Assembly (NCBI RefSeq): GCF_000344615.1
Contig: NZ_KB467824.1
Coordinates: 4,181,767 to 4,245,766, forward strand
Length of the DNA: 64,000 nt
Direction of reading: 5' to 3'
DNA from: Janthinobacterium sp. CG3
GTDB lineage: Bacteria; Pseudomonadota; Gammaproteobacteria; Burkholderiales; Burkholderiaceae_D
The notes below the pieces were generated by a model. The model made no database searches. It was given only the letters and a program-made list of their open reading frames with translations, and was not told the origin of the DNA. The position numbers and the translations under genes were made by a program. Of the stretch, positions 63,710-64,000 are shown piece by piece; positions within the stretch are counted from its first letter, which is position 1; the number at the start of each line of letters is the position of its first letter.

Positions 63710-64000
63710 ATGTTTGTTGCGGCGCTGTGAGGCTGAATACCAACACCGACCAAGGGTGACGGGCCGGAGGCCGGACCCCTAGGTCTAACGGTTCGCAATA
63801 CCTGCAAATGAGCCGCCCCAGAGCGGACGTAGCGATTTCCCGGAAGTGGGCTCACCGTTGCCCATTTAGTGAGGTGACGCTGGCTTGCCAAAAAGCTTAG
63901 CAAGACTTTGCTGCTCCTCGAAGGAGTATTGCACCACACCGACTGGAACTGTAATCGCCAAAGAAACGTGTAGAGCAGATGCTTGTTCTTTGGAAAACCC
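63710..64000. other. Window end, no supported gene
   Basis: The last 291 bases show no frame with a ribosome site or recognisable product. A minus-strand frame through 63673-63939 crosses the terminator and is not believed. The next gene presumably begins beyond the window. Confidence 0.5.

Noticed and set aside
63673..63939. 88-residue minus-strand frame at the window end
   Set aside because: Its end lies inside the cytochrome terminator and it has no ribosome site or known motif.

Overview
The window looks like a chromosomal segment of a GC-rich betaproteobacterium, most likely Oxalobacteraceae (Massilia/Duganella/Janthinobacterium type). This is inferred from the gene families: a tad pilus locus, a sarcosine-oxidase cluster, fused isobutyryl-CoA mutase, and LacI/TonB-receptor sugar loci. 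It is not an alignment result. Two stretches are visibly more AT-rich and full of mobile-element debris (about 1-6100 and 53950-62780). The rest is compact GC-rich core-like sequence in which nearly every gene has long false shadow frames.

Region by region. 1-6100: accessory block with a RhuM-family gene, a serine resolvase, a single-chain nuclease-methylase-specificity restriction enzyme broken by a one-base shift at an A6 tract, and a decayed IS481 transposase. 6219-7162: a small membrane protein and a BON-domain lipoprotein. 7323-20695: a complete tight-adherence (tad/flp) pilus locus read on the minus strand. Its order is flp, tadV, an AAA+ ATPase, rcpC, rcpA, a lipoprotein, tadG, two tadE-like genes, tadZ, tadA, tadB, tadC, tadD. 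A strong terminator follows flp. 21170-23295: a diguanylate cyclase and a LysR regulator. 23592-30658: a fused indolepyruvate-type ferredoxin oxidoreductase and fused isobutyryl-CoA mutase IcmF, the latter behind a palindromic operator-promoter. 30741-40327: a PhoD-like phosphatase, a stump of an AraC-type regulator, then glyA-sdaA-soxB-soxD-soxA-soxG. This last cluster would oxidise sarcosine to glycine plus a C1 unit, make serine, and deaminate it to pyruvate.

40342-49692: a disaccharide locus. One minus-strand operon (GH65 phosphorylase, beta-phosphoglucomutase, MFS transporter, LacI regulator) starts behind a perfect 20-bp operator. A second LacI gene faces a TonB-dependent receptor across a tandem operator. 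Together they suggest outer-membrane uptake, inner-membrane import, phosphorolysis and conversion of beta-glucose-1-phosphate to glucose-6-phosphate. 49778-53714: an MBL-fold hydrolase and TetR gene sharing an operator, a MoaD-like/BNR-repeat gene pair, a small hypothetical protein and a 2Fe-2S ferredoxin.

53750-62787: a degraded genomic island ending at the 3' side of a tRNA-Arg(CCG) gene. It holds a truncated chromosomal gene, an XRE-regulator pseudogene with two in-frame stops, an IS4/Tn5-like element, a truncated tyrosine integrase, and a HigBA toxin-antitoxin pair whose antitoxin carries an ImmA/IrrE peptidase domain. Three unknown or poorly known genes lie downstream of HigBA on the same strand. 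Next come an integrase::IstB chimera, IS21-type end repeats, a second serine resolvase with a candidate res site, and a HEPN-like protein. 62788-64000: tRNA-Arg, a membrane-anchored cytochrome c5-type protein, and a strong terminator.
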